NCBI GenBank assembly: GCA_946494335.1
Contig: CAMMBV010000001.1
Location: forward strand, 1-64,000
Direction: 5' to 3'
DNA from: an uncultured Ruminococcus sp.
GTDB lineage: Bacteria; Bacillota; Clostridia; Lachnospirales; Lachnospiraceae
Length of the DNA: 64,000 nt
Each line of letters starts with the position of its first letter. Positions within the stretch are counted from its first letter, which is position 1. The translations under genes and the position numbers were made by a program. Under the pieces are notes generated by a model. The model was not told the DNA's origin and did no database searches. It saw only the letters and a program-made list of their open reading frames with translations. Shown piece after piece: positions 53,966 through 62,510 of this stretch.

Positions 53966-54682
53966 CAATGTTTCTGAAATTATGTTCTGCGTATAGGAAC
54001 CGATGTGACGCAGCTCCTCTTTGGACAGCTGGGAAGGGAAGATAGGTTTTCCGTATTCCAGAATTACATGGGCCGGTTTAATCCGCGGAAACTGTGATTC
54101 AAAAATGCTGGCCGTATTATTCATGGAAACGGGAATGATGGGGCATCCGGTTCTGGTGGCCAGTTTAAAGCTTCCCTCATGGAAGGGCAGAAGTTCCGTA
54201 CAGGATGAATTTTTGTTGCGGGTGCCTTCCGGAAAAATGAAAATGGAAATTCCATGTTTAATTTTATCGATGCCGGCGAGGATGGTTTTCATCCCTTTCT
54301 TGATGTCTTTGCGGTCCAGAAACAGACAGTGCAGATAGATCATCCAGACATTGAGCAAAGGTACTTTTATGATTTCCTTTTTTGCCACGTACCCGGTCAC
54401 GTCAGGACAGCGGGAATATGTCAGAATAATGTCGAAAAAACTCCGGTGGTTACCAACGTAAAGCACTGACTGGTCAGAGGGAACGTTTTCCTGGCCGATA
54501 ACGGTAACCTTTACCCCGGCAATAATAAGTATCAGCTTGAATACGCCCTGAATGATGCGAAGAGAACTGATATCCTTGGCGCGGCTGTTGAATTTTCCCA
54601 GAATCCATTCCACCAGCATAAGGGGAATGGACAGAATCAGATAGCCTACCACCACAATGCAAATGATAATAAACCTCAGCAT
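53942..54682 (-). CDS. plsC: 1-acyl-sn-glycerol-3-phosphate acyltransferase
   Basis: A 246-residue membrane-associated acyltransferase that makes phosphatidic acid. The HX4D motif (NHRSFFD) and FPEGTR substrate motif are present, with an N-terminal membrane segment. Length is normal for bacterial PlsC. Single gene on the minus strand. Confidence 0.92.
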   Translation of the reverse strand: MLRFIIICIVVVGYLILSIPLMLVEWILGKFNSRAKDISSLRIIQGVFKLILIIAGVKVTVIGQENVPSDQSVLYVGNHRSFFDIILTYSRCPDVTGYVAKKEIIKVPLLNVWMIYLHCLFLDRKDIKKGMKTILAGIDKIKHGISIFIFPEGTRNKNSSCTELLPFHEGSFKLATRTGCPIIPVSMNNTASIFESQFPRIKPAHVILEYGKPIFPSQLSKEELRHIGSYTQNIISETLKKNASLL

Positions 54683-54787
54683 ACGTTATACCTCTTCAGT
54701 TAATATTTCTACCATTATACAAAAAACAGAATGTTCCCGCAAGTTATTTCATAGACTAAAACTGTAGTACATATTCGGGGTGATGGT

Positions 54788-55201
54788 ATGAAACGCATTG
54801 GACAGATTTTATGGGTGGTTCTTTTATCTGCATGTATCGCAGGGTGCGGAATTCGGAATATGAATGATGAGGAAGAAAAAGAGCTGGAGTATACTGTGGT
54901 GCAGGAAGATCACATTCCCCAGGAAATTCAGGGGATTATACAGGAAAAAAAGGGACAGAAATTCCAGATGACTTATCAGAGCCAGGATTATCTCTATATT
55001 ATGGTCGGATATGGGATTCAAAATTCCGGCGGATACAGCATTACAGTGGAGAAGCTGACCCAAAAAGGGGAGGGAATATACTGTGAAACACGGCTTGCCG
55101 GGCCGTCGCAGAAAGAAGAAATGACAAAAGAAGTTTCTTATCCCTATATTGTAATCAAAACGGAATACAGGGACGCCCCGGTGGTGTTCAAAGAGTCATA
55201 A
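54788..55201 (+). CDS. PrcB-domain lipoprotein
   Basis: A 137-residue lipoprotein: signal peptide with lipobox IAGC and lipidated Cys20, an acidic linker, then a domain resembling the PrcB C-terminal family (YLYIMVGYGIQNSGGYSITVEKL, PYIVIKTEY). PrcB-type proteins assist a membrane protease in some spirochaetes; the role in Clostridia is unknown. Start ATG 54788 has GGGGTGATGG upstream. Lies 48 bases upstream of sipL. Confidence 0.75.
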   Translation: MKRIGQILWVVLLSACIAGCGIRNMNDEEEKELEYTVVQEDHIPQEIQGIIQEKKGQKFQMTYQSQDYLYIMVGYGIQNSGGYSITVEKLTQKGEGIYCETRLAGPSQKEEMTKEVSYPYIVIKTEYRDAPVVFKES

Positions 55202-55224
55202 ATGTGCCCGTCTGTGCATAGAAT
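55195..55224 (+). promoter_or_regulatory. Sigma-E-type sporulation promoter of sipL
   Basis: GTCATAAA (55195-55202), 14-base spacer, CATAGAAT (55217-55224), close to the mother-cell sigma-E consensus (GTCATATT, 14-15 bases, CATACAAT). This fits the known sigma-E control of sipL in C. difficile. Confidence 0.6.
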
Positions 55225-55249
55225 AAAAAAAACTGTGTAAAGAGAGGGA

Positions 55250-56818
55250 ATGTCTGTGGAGCTGATAAAAAAGAATTTTCATATGCTGCACCGCAAAAGT
55301 GAAGCGGTGAATCAGGTAACATTTGATGAGGATTATAATGTACCGGATGCAAAGCCGGATGTGGGCCGGATGATACAGAAGAAGGGAGAGGTGGCCATTG
55401 ATGAGGTGGCTGTCAGCGAGGGGCAGGCAAATGTCAGAGGAAGTCTGAAATTTTATCTGCTCTATGTTTCCGATGGAGACGGCAGCCGGGTGTTCAGTCT
55501 TTGCGGGGAACTGCCCATCGATGAAATCCTGCACCTTCAGGGGCTGGAAAGCGGGGATAAAATCTGTCTGAAATGGGAAATTGAAGATTTAAGTCTTCAC
55601 GTGATAAATTCCAGAAAGCTGAATGTCAAAGCGCTGGTATCTTTTGAAGCTGCGGTGGATGAGCTGACTCAGGTGCAGATTCCCACGGATGTCAAAGAGG
55701 GAGAGGACGTTTCCAAAAAGATAAAGAATATCTGTGTGTTGGGGCTGGGAGTACATAAAAAAGACACCATGCGTCTGAAAAAAGAAATTACGCTGGCTTC
55801 CAACAAACCGAATATCCATGAAATTTTGTGGAATGATATAGAAGTGAGAGGACTGGATATCCGTGCAGGACAGGAAAGCGTTATCGTAAAAGGCGAGCTC
55901 TTTGTCTTTGCCCTTTACAGTGCAGATGACGAAAATGATCCTCTGCAGTGGGTGGAGCAGGCCATTCCATTCACCCAGGAGGTGGGTTGTCCGGGCTGTA
56001 CCCAGGAGATGATTCCCAATATTGAAGCCTCCCTGCAGCAGACCATGGCGGAAGTAAAACCGGACGTGGACGGCGAGGAGAGAATTCTTCAGACAGAAGC
56101 GGTGCTGGAACTGGAGATGAAGATATACCGGGAGGGAGAATTCACCCTGCTTCAGGACGTATATTCCCCCCATATGCAATGTATACCCGTACGGAAAGGG
56201 GAAACACTGGAAAGGCTTCTGGTGAAAAATTATTCCAAATGCAGAATTGCGGAACGGGCACAGCTTCAGGAGACCCAGGGGAAAATTCTGCAGATCTGCC
56301 ACAGCGACGGTACGGTAAAGCTGGATGAAACCAGAGTGGTGGAAGACGGTATAGAGGTGGAGGGCGTGATTCATGTCCGTATCCTTTATATTGTGAGTGA
56401 TGATGAAATGCCTTTTTATTCCATGGAGACGGCGGTTCCCTTCTCTCATGTGGTGGAGGCCAGGGGGATTGACGCATCCTGCCGCTATTACTTAAGAGCG
56501 GATCTGGAACAGCTGTCCACCAGTATGGCTGACAGCAGCGATATTGAAATTAAAGTGGTTTTGAATCTAAATGCGCTGGTGCTTGGCTGTATGCCGGAAA
56601 ATATCATCACTTCTGTGGAAGAAAAGGAAGTGGACCGTGAAAAGCAGAGCCGGATGCCGGGGATTATCTGCTATCAGGTGCAGGAGGGCGACAGCCTGTG
56701 GGATATTGCCCGCAGCTTTTTTACCACCATGGAGGATATCCGGGAACTGAATCAGTTGGAAGGAGATGAACTGACTCCCCAAAGTTCGCTGATCCTGGTG
56801 AAAAGAGTGGAAGATTAG
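55250..56818 (+). CDS. sipL: SipL-like spore coat morphogenesis protein
   Basis: A 522-residue protein with three DUF3794 units (about 30-150, 170-290, 310-440) and a C-terminal LysM domain (YQVQEGDSLWDIARSFFTTMEDIRELN, about 470-520). This architecture is that of SipL, which binds SpoIVA through its LysM domain and anchors the spore coat in Clostridia, acting in the mother cell. A sigma-E-like promoter lies directly upstream. Confidence 0.88.
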   Translation: MSVELIKKNFHMLHRKSEAVNQVTFDEDYNVPDAKPDVGRMIQKKGEVAIDEVAVSEGQANVRGSLKFYLLYVSDGDGSRVFSLCGELPIDEILHLQGLESGDKICLKWEIEDLSLHVINSRKLNVKALVSFEAAVDELTQVQIPTDVKEGEDVSKKIKNICVLGLGVHKKDTMRLKKEITLASNKPNIHEILWNDIEVRGLDIRAGQESVIVKGELFVFALYSADDENDPLQWVEQAIPFTQEVGCPGCTQEMIPNIEASLQQTMAEVKPDVDGEERILQTEAVLELEMKIYREGEFTLLQDVYSPHMQCIPVRKGETLERLLVKNYSKCRIAERAQLQETQGKILQICHSDGTVKLDETRVVEDGIEVEGVIHVRILYIVSDDEMPFYSMETAVPFSHVVEARGIDASCRYYLRADLEQLSTSMADSSDIEIKVVLNLNALVLGCMPENIITSVEEKEVDREKQSRMPGIICYQVQEGDSLWDIARSFFTTMEDIRELNQLEGDELTPQSSLILVKRVED

Positions 56819-56888
56819 GTTGACTTTCACGACAAAAATATAATATACTGTATACAAAGTACAAAAGAAAAACAAAGGAACGGTGATT

Positions 56889-57806
56889 ATGCGGTTAAGA
56901 GCGCTGGCAAAGATAAATTTGGGTCTGGATGTAGTAAGAAAACGGGATGACGGATATCATGAAGTACGGATGATCATGCAGACCATCCGTATGTATGATC
57001 AGCTGGATCTTGCAAAAACTGTCCGGCCGGGAATTCGTATCAAAACCAATTTGCCTTATCTTCCGGTGAATGAAAATAACCTTGTATATAAAGCGGCAAA
57101 GCTTTTGATGGATGAATTTCAGATCACAGAAGGTTTGTCCATTCAGCTGAAAAAAGTGATTCCGGTGGCGGCAGGCATGGCGGGCGGCAGTTCTGATGCG
57201 GCTGCTGCTCTGGTTGGCGTCAACAAGATGTTTTCCCTGGGTCTTTCCAGGAGAGATCTGATGGAACGCGCCGCCAGCATCGGTGCGGATGTGCCTTACT
57301 GCGTGATGCGGGGAACGGCTCTGGCAGAGGGGATTGGGGAAATTCTCACGCCCCTCCCGCCTGTGCCGGAAGGGTATGTGCTGGTGGGAAAGCCGGGAAT
57401 CAGCGTATCCACCAGGTTCGTATACAGCAGTCTGGATGCGGCCAGTCTGACGGAGCATCCTGATATCGATGCCATAGCGGCTGCCATACGGGCGAAGGAT
57501 CTGAAAAAGACGGCCGAAAATCTGGGGAATGTGCTGGAGACTGTGACGGTGCCGGCATATCCTGTTATTGCTGAAATTAAGAAAAAGATGATACAGTGGG
57601 GAGCGCTGAACGCCCTTATGAGCGGAAGCGGTCCTACGGTATTCGGGTTGTTTGACGATCGCGAAAAGGCGGAATATGCCGGAGAAAGGCTTAAGAAAAG
57701 CAAACTGGTGCGGCAAAGCTTTCTCACCACATTCTATAATGTTCCGGAAAGAGAGGGAACTGCCCCCAAAGAGCGGAAGAATGGAGGAAATACAAATGAC
57801 ATCTGA
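56889..57806 (+). CDS. ispE: 4-diphosphocytidyl-2-C-methyl-D-erythritol kinase
   Basis: A 305-residue GHMP kinase of the MEP isoprenoid pathway, phosphorylating the 2-hydroxyl of CDP-methylerythritol. LAKINLGLDVVRKRDDGYHEV, the ATP loop PVAAGMAGGSSDAAAAL and MSGSGPTVFGLF are diagnostic. ATG 56889 is 9 bases after AAAGGA; GTG 56883 would be too close. Overlaps the next gene by 11 bases. Confidence 0.94.
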   Translation: MRLRALAKINLGLDVVRKRDDGYHEVRMIMQTIRMYDQLDLAKTVRPGIRIKTNLPYLPVNENNLVYKAAKLLMDEFQITEGLSIQLKKVIPVAAGMAGGSSDAAAALVGVNKMFSLGLSRRDLMERAASIGADVPYCVMRGTALAEGIGEILTPLPPVPEGYVLVGKPGISVSTRFVYSSLDAASLTEHPDIDAIAAAIRAKDLKKTAENLGNVLETVTVPAYPVIAEIKKKMIQWGALNALMSGSGPTVFGLFDDREKAEYAGERLKKSKLVRQSFLTTFYNVPEREGTAPKERKNGGNTNDI

Positions 57807-58470
57807 TTTTCATGTAAATATGAACGATTATCTTCCTCTGCGGGATGTGGTGTTCAACACGCTCAGGGAGGCGATTCTTCACGGAGAGCTCAAACCGGGA
57901 GAACGATTGATGGAGATTGCGCTGGCCAATCGTCTGGGAGTCAGCAGAACGCCTGTCAGAGAAGCCATCCGGAAGCTGGAGCTGGAAGGACTTGTGATCA
58001 TGATTCCGAGAAAAGGCGCCCAGGTGGCGCAGATTACGGAACAGGATTTGAACGACGTGCTGGAAGTGCGCCTTGGTCTGGAAGAGCTGGCTATGCAGTT
58101 TGCCTGCGAACGTATTGATGAGGAACATCTGGAGGAGATTGCCAAAGCGGCACGGGCTTTTGAAGAGCAGATGGAGGAGGGGGACGTTACTGCGCTGGCT
58201 CAGGCTGATGTCCATTTCCATGAGCTGATCTACCAGGCGACGCAGAATCAGCGCCTGATTCAGATTATCAATAATCTGAGGGAGCAGATGTACCGCTACC
58301 GGATTGAATATTTAAAAGACAGCGCCGCCAGAAAGGTTCTGGCAAAAGAACATCAGGAGATTTTCCAGGCTTTAAAGGACCGGGATTTTGAACGGGCCAA
58401 CCGCTGGATGAAAGATCACATTGAAAATCAGCAGCGGGCTATCATAAAAAGCCTCCATGAAAGTGAATAA
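57796..58470 (+). CDS. GntR/FadR-family transcriptional regulator (FCD domain)
   Basis: A 224-residue regulator. Winged helix at about 14-75 (LREAILHGELKPGERLMEIALANRLGVSRTPVREAIRKLELEGLV) and an FCD ligand domain with metal-type residues (DVHFHELIYQAT, EHQEIFQALKDRD). The ligand is probably a small organic acid. ATG 57796 after GGAGG (8 bases) is clear; earlier ATG codons lie inside ispE. The pairing with ispE is common in this group. Confidence 0.9.
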   Translation: MTSDFHVNMNDYLPLRDVVFNTLREAILHGELKPGERLMEIALANRLGVSRTPVREAIRKLELEGLVIMIPRKGAQVAQITEQDLNDVLEVRLGLEELAMQFACERIDEEHLEEIAKAARAFEEQMEEGDVTALAQADVHFHELIYQATQNQRLIQIINNLREQMYRYRIEYLKDSAARKVLAKEHQEIFQALKDRDFERANRWMKDHIENQQRAIIKSLHESE

Positions 58471-58492
58471 AACCGGCGGGAACGTGTATCCT

Positions 58493-58521
58493 AAAAGAGA
58501 TGCGGTAAGCATCTCTTTTTT
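58493..58521 (+). terminator. Terminator after GntR gene
   Basis: 11-bp stem AAAAGAGATGC (58493-58503) with GCATCTCTTTT (58509-58519), 5-base loop GGTAA, and a T-run. Confidence 0.88.
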
Positions 58522-58528
58522 GCGCGAT

Positions 58529-58601
58529 ACGCCCGGCAAGCGGCTGCCGTGCCTGCACAGGCAGACATTTGCCGGACAGCGAACAGCTTTGCTGTGAGCG
58601 T
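58529..58601 (+). other. GC-rich structured leader or palindromic repeat
   Basis: Between the terminator and gerA: ACGC (58529-58532) can pair with GCGT (58598-58601), CCGGCAA (58533-58539) with TTGCCGG (58569-58575), and ACAGC with GCTGT (58583-58587 with 58591-58595), giving a compact multi-helix fold. It may be a 5' leader RNA or a dispersed palindromic repeat; no known riboswitch class is recognised. Confidence 0.35.
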
Positions 58602-58622
58602 GCGGTACGTAAGGAGGCATTT

Positions 58623-60125
58623 ATGGAAAAAGAGACACCAGTGTCGGTTCATATTCAGGATAATTACCGGTATATACAAAAACAGTGTGAAGGGTGCGCG
58701 GATATCCTGATCCGCCCCATGAAGCTGGGAGAAGAGAAAAAGGTTTCCTGTTTTGTCGTTTACATTGAAGTGGCGGTCAGCAATATGACATTACAGGATT
58801 CGGTGATCGGAAAACTGATTAATAAACTGTGGACCGTGCCGGATCAGGAGATGCATGATTTCCTTAAAAATAACAGTCTGGGCATTTCAGACGTCAAACA
58901 GCTGGACACCATGGAAGAGGCTATGAAAGCCATGCTGGCAGGCAATGCCGTGCTGTTTGTGGACGGATATGAAAAAGGCGTTAAAATTGCCAGCAAAGGT
59001 TATCCCGGAATGGGAGTGATGAAAGCCGAGTCGGAAAAGGTGCTGCGGGGTTCCAACGAAGGATTTTCTGATTCGGTTAAGATAAATACGGCGCTGATCC
59101 GCAAAAGAGTGCGCAGTACAGGGATGAAGGTAAAAGAGATCCCTGTGGGTGAGCGGACCGATACCATGACGGCGCTGGTATATATGGAGGAGCTGGTGTA
59201 TCCGCAGCTTTTGGAAGAGATAGAAAAAAGACTGGGAGAATTTGAAATCGACGGCATTTTGGAAAGCGGCATGCTGGAACAGCTGACGGAGGGAAACTGG
59301 TCTTCCCTGTTTCCGCAGTTTCAGACTACGGAACGGCCTGACCGGGCGGCAATGGAGATACTGGACGGCAGGATCATCCTGATCTGCGACAATTCTCCTG
59401 TGGCGCTGATTCTTCCCACCACCTTCAACAGCTTTTTAAAGGTGAGCGAGGACAGATATAACCGGTTCGGCATCGTCTCTTTCCAGAGAATGCTGCGCTA
59501 TCTGGCAGCCTTTCTGGCGCTGCTTTTATCCGGGACATATCTGGCGGTGATTCGCTTTCATACGCAGATTCTTCCCACCAATCTACTGCTGTCTTTCGCA
59601 GAAGCCCGCCAGGGAGTGCCCTTTTCCAGTCTTATAGAAGTCATATTTATGGAACTGTCCTTTGAACTGATCCGGGAGGCGGGGGTGCGGATGCCAGGGC
59701 CTCTTGGCGGAACCATTGGAATTGTGGGAGGATTGATTATCGGAGACGCCGCCGTCAGCGCCAATCTGGTCAGTCCCATGTCAGTGGTTGTGGTGGCCAT
59801 GAGCGCTCTTTGCTCCTTTGCCATTCCCAATGAAGAATTTTCAGCGCCTTTTCGTCTGCTGAAATTTGGATTCATCATACTGGGCGGCAATCTGGGGATT
59901 TTCGGAATCAGCCTGGGCCTTTACTGGCTGGCCGGCCATCTGTCGGGCCTTACCAGTTTTAAGATTCCCTATCTTATGCCCTTTGTAGGCGCTGACCTGA
60001 ATGGATACCATGATGAAAGAGATTCTCTGATCCGCGCGCCTTTTTACCTGCTGCGCCGCCGGCCCATTTTTTCACGTCGTGATCAGAGAATTCGGCTGAA
60101 GGAGGAGAAGAACCGTGTTCGCTGA
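58623..60125 (+). CDS. Spore germination protein GerA family (A subunit)
   Basis: A 500-residue germinant receptor subunit: N-terminal hydrophilic domain of about 280 residues and a C-terminal membrane region with about five helices (NRFGIVSFQRMLRYLAAFLALLL onward, then PGPLGGTIGIVGGLIIGDAAVSANLVSPM). It sits in the spore inner membrane and with the B and C subunits senses germinants. ATG 58623 has AAGGAGG 5-6 bases upstream. Overlaps the B subunit gene by 11 bases. Confidence 0.93.
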   Translation: MEKETPVSVHIQDNYRYIQKQCEGCADILIRPMKLGEEKKVSCFVVYIEVAVSNMTLQDSVIGKLINKLWTVPDQEMHDFLKNNSLGISDVKQLDTMEEAMKAMLAGNAVLFVDGYEKGVKIASKGYPGMGVMKAESEKVLRGSNEGFSDSVKINTALIRKRVRSTGMKVKEIPVGERTDTMTALVYMEELVYPQLLEEIEKRLGEFEIDGILESGMLEQLTEGNWSSLFPQFQTTERPDRAAMEILDGRIILICDNSPVALILPTTFNSFLKVSEDRYNRFGIVSFQRMLRYLAAFLALLLSGTYLAVIRFHTQILPTNLLLSFAEARQGVPFSSLIEVIFMELSFELIREAGVRMPGPLGGTIGIVGGLIIGDAAVSANLVSPMSVVVVAMSALCSFAIPNEEFSAPFRLLKFGFIILGGNLGIFGISLGLYWLAGHLSGLTSFKIPYLMPFVGADLNGYHDERDSLIRAPFYLLRRRPIFSRRDQRIRLKEEKNRVR

Positions 60126-61161
60126 TAATCACAGAATATCCAGAAGACAGCTGGGCAGACAGTTTCTTCTGGGACTTTCCGGTATTTTTCTGCTGACCCT
60201 CCCCCAGATACCGGAGTTTTCCGGCTGGTCGGGAATACTGGGTTTCCTTCTGGGAACGGCGCTTCTGTGGATCTATCTCTTTTTTCTGCTGAGGAAGACG
60301 GCTGTGACCAGAAACATAAAGGAAAGAATGAGCAGGCCGGTTCATCTAATAGCAAAAGTTATTCTTTTAAGCTATCTGGTGTTAAGCGGAGGGTTTATGG
60401 TAAGGAATATTTCCTCCATGGTTTCCTTCAGTCTTTTGAACCAGGAAGAAAGCTGGAGCATTGGAATCCTGTTCCTGCTGGCGGCATTGCTGGGAACCGG
60501 TCATGAAATTCAAAGAAGAGCAAGGCTGGGCGAAACGGCCTGTCTGCCTGTAGTGGGAGGGCTGTTTCTTTTGCTGGTTACAGCGGCTTTTCAGATTGAC
60601 AAAGTCAGTCTGGCAGAGTTTTCTGCACCTGTCTTTTCCCAGGTTTTAAAAAGCGCCTATTATGCCTTCTGCTCTTTTTCCATTGTGGGCGTGCTGCCCT
60701 TTGTGATGCACAGGGTGGAGCGGCCCCAGGGATCTTTGCGTCATCTTTATGCGGCTACCGGGATGGCTTCCTTTCTGATCCTTCTCTGTCTTGGGGTGCT
60801 TCAGCTTCTGTTTGGCGTGAAGGGGGTAAGAATAAAGAAAATACCGCTGACGGCGCTTATGTCCTCTGTGAATTTCCCCGGTGATTTTCTGGACCGGTTT
60901 GATGCGCTGTGGATGGTATTTCTGATTTTTGCACTTTTGTACTCCATGGGAACGGTGCTTTTTTACGGACAGTATCTGATCAGCGACAATCCGGGGAAAC
61001 TTCCGGGTATTCTGCTGGCGGCTGCCATGTTCCTGAGCGCGTTCATCTCCTGGAAAGGAATGACAGTGCAGGACATTTATCCGTTTCTCATCCGGTATAT
61101 TTATATGCCTCTTTTTGTTGTGTTTGGTCTGTGTTTTGGAAAAGTCAGGAGGAAAATATGA
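60115..61161 (+). CDS. Spore germination protein GerB family (B subunit)
   Basis: A 348-residue membrane protein with about ten helices of the endospore germination permease family (APC-like fold), which provides the germinant-binding pocket. Start is GTG 60115 with GGAGGAGAAG upstream, inside the end of the A subunit gene. Its stop overlaps the next start (ATGA), showing that A, B and C are translated together. Confidence 0.9.
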   Translation: MFADNHRISRRQLGRQFLLGLSGIFLLTLPQIPEFSGWSGILGFLLGTALLWIYLFFLLRKTAVTRNIKERMSRPVHLIAKVILLSYLVLSGGFMVRNISSMVSFSLLNQEESWSIGILFLLAALLGTGHEIQRRARLGETACLPVVGGLFLLLVTAAFQIDKVSLAEFSAPVFSQVLKSAYYAFCSFSIVGVLPFVMHRVERPQGSLRHLYAATGMASFLILLCLGVLQLLFGVKGVRIKKIPLTALMSSVNFPGDFLDRFDALWMVFLIFALLYSMGTVLFYGQYLISDNPGKLPGILLAAAMFLSAFISWKGMTVQDIYPFLIRYIYMPLFVVFGLCFGKVRRKI

Positions 61162-61781
61162 GAAAATGGATCTGTGCGGGGGTTCTGGCAATTCTGGCGG
61201 TTCTGGCATGGGGCTGTCAGGGTGTGGAGCCTGAAAAAAGAGCCTACCCCCTGGTGATGGCTTTTGACTGGGAGGAGGGGCAGTACCGGGTGATTTACGG
61301 CATGGCGAATCTGGCCGTCTCCACAGGACAGGGAAAAAGCGCCCAGGATACTTCCGCAGGAGGCCAGCAGACAATTCTTTTTGAGGGGAAAAATATGGAG
61401 GAGATTGTGGCGCTGTATAATGAAACCCAGGAATATTATCTGGATCTGGGGCATGTTCAGGCTGTCATTTTCGGAAAGAATCTTATGGCCAGTGAGGAAG
61501 AATACGGCAAAATTTTAAGTTATATGGAAGACAATCCCGTCATCGGAGACGGCGCCGCTGTTTTTGCCAGCAGTGATCCGGAAAGGATCATGAAATTAAA
61601 CGGAGGAAAGATTGAATCTCTGGGGACATACCTCACCGGAATATATGAAAACAGACCGGGGGGACGCAGCAAAGAAATGGTCACTCTGAAGAATATGTAC
61701 AGAAGCTGGAACGAAGATAAGAAAACAGAAAAACTGCCGGATCTGGACGTGAAAGAAGATTTTCCGAAAATATCTGCCTGA
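61158..61781 (+). CDS. GerC-family germination lipoprotein, truncated
   Basis: A 207-residue lipoprotein (signal peptide, then AWGC with Cys20) matching only the N-terminal domain of GerC proteins (KRAYPLVMAFDWEEGQYRV, LGHVQAVIFGKNL, EEYGKILSYMEDNPVI). Full GerC proteins are about 350-400 residues, so the C-terminal domain is absent; the ORF stops at a TGA after LPDLDVKEDFPKIS and no frame downstream resumes it before spoIIR. Either a natural short form or a decayed subunit. Confidence 0.8.
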   Translation: MRKWICAGVLAILAVLAWGCQGVEPEKRAYPLVMAFDWEEGQYRVIYGMANLAVSTGQGKSAQDTSAGGQQTILFEGKNMEEIVALYNETQEYYLDLGHVQAVIFGKNLMASEEEYGKILSYMEDNPVIGDGAAVFASSDPERIMKLNGGKIESLGTYLTGIYENRPGGRSKEMVTLKNMYRSWNEDKKTEKLPDLDVKEDFPKISA

Positions 61782-61827
61782 GATCGAAGAAATCTGTCCA
61801 TACTCCTGGTATGACAGGAGGAATGAT

Positions 61828-62430
61828 ATGTGGAGACAGATTATAAAGATGTTCCTGATGACAGGGTTTCTGGGAATACTCTGTGTGGAGGGAATGACAA
61901 AAATAGAGGAGACTGCCGTACAAAAGGGGATTGCATCGTCGGTGATCCGTTTTCATGTGCTGGCTGACAGCGACAGTAAAAAAGATCAGAGGGCAAAAAT
62001 GCAGGTGAAAGACCGGATTGTATCCTATATGGAGCCTGTGCTGAGCCAATCATCCTCGGCGGAGGAGTCCCGGGAGAAAATCCTTGACCATCTTGGAGAT
62101 ATTGAAAAAGAAGCAGAGACGGTACTTCGGGAACAGGGAATTACTGATACGGTGTCCGCCAAAATAGAACAGGTCTGGTTTCCCCGGAAGGTTTACGGGG
62201 ACTGTACCTTTCCGGCTGGAATCTATGAATCTCTTCAGGTAAAAATAGGGAGCGCTTCCGGGCGCAACTGGTGGTGTGTGCTTTATCCCGGACTTTGTTT
62301 TGAAACTTCTATTCAGGGAGTGGTACCAGAGGATGGAAAACAGAAACTGAATCACGTATTGACAGAGGAGGAGATGGACTGCATACTGAATGAAGGCAAG
62401 GTGAAAATCCGCTTTCGGTGGTTTTCCTGA
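61828..62430 (+). CDS. spoIIR: Stage II sporulation protein R
   Basis: A 200-residue secreted protein: N-terminal membrane/signal segment, then IRFHVLADSDSKKDQRAKMQVKDRI and the diagnostic GRNWWCVLYPGLCF. Made in the forespore, SpoIIR triggers SpoIIGA to process pro-sigma-E in the mother cell. ACAGGAGGAATG precedes the ATG. Follows the germination genes after 46 bases. Confidence 0.93.
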   Translation: MWRQIIKMFLMTGFLGILCVEGMTKIEETAVQKGIASSVIRFHVLADSDSKKDQRAKMQVKDRIVSYMEPVLSQSSSAEESREKILDHLGDIEKEAETVLREQGITDTVSAKIEQVWFPRKVYGDCTFPAGIYESLQVKIGSASGRNWWCVLYPGLCFETSIQGVVPEDGKQKLNHVLTEEEMDCILNEGKVKIRFRWFS

Positions 62431-62440
62431 AGAATCGCCC

Positions 62441-62469
62441 TTGAATTATTACAGCGATAAGGGTAAAAT
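62441..62469 (+). promoter_or_regulatory. Promoter of murI
   Basis: TTGAAT (62441-62446), 17-base spacer, TAAAAT (62464-62469), 42 bases before the ATG. Confidence 0.65.
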
Positions 62470-62510
62470 AGTCTGTACGATAGATAAAGGAAAGTGGAGT
62501 ATAAGTAAGC

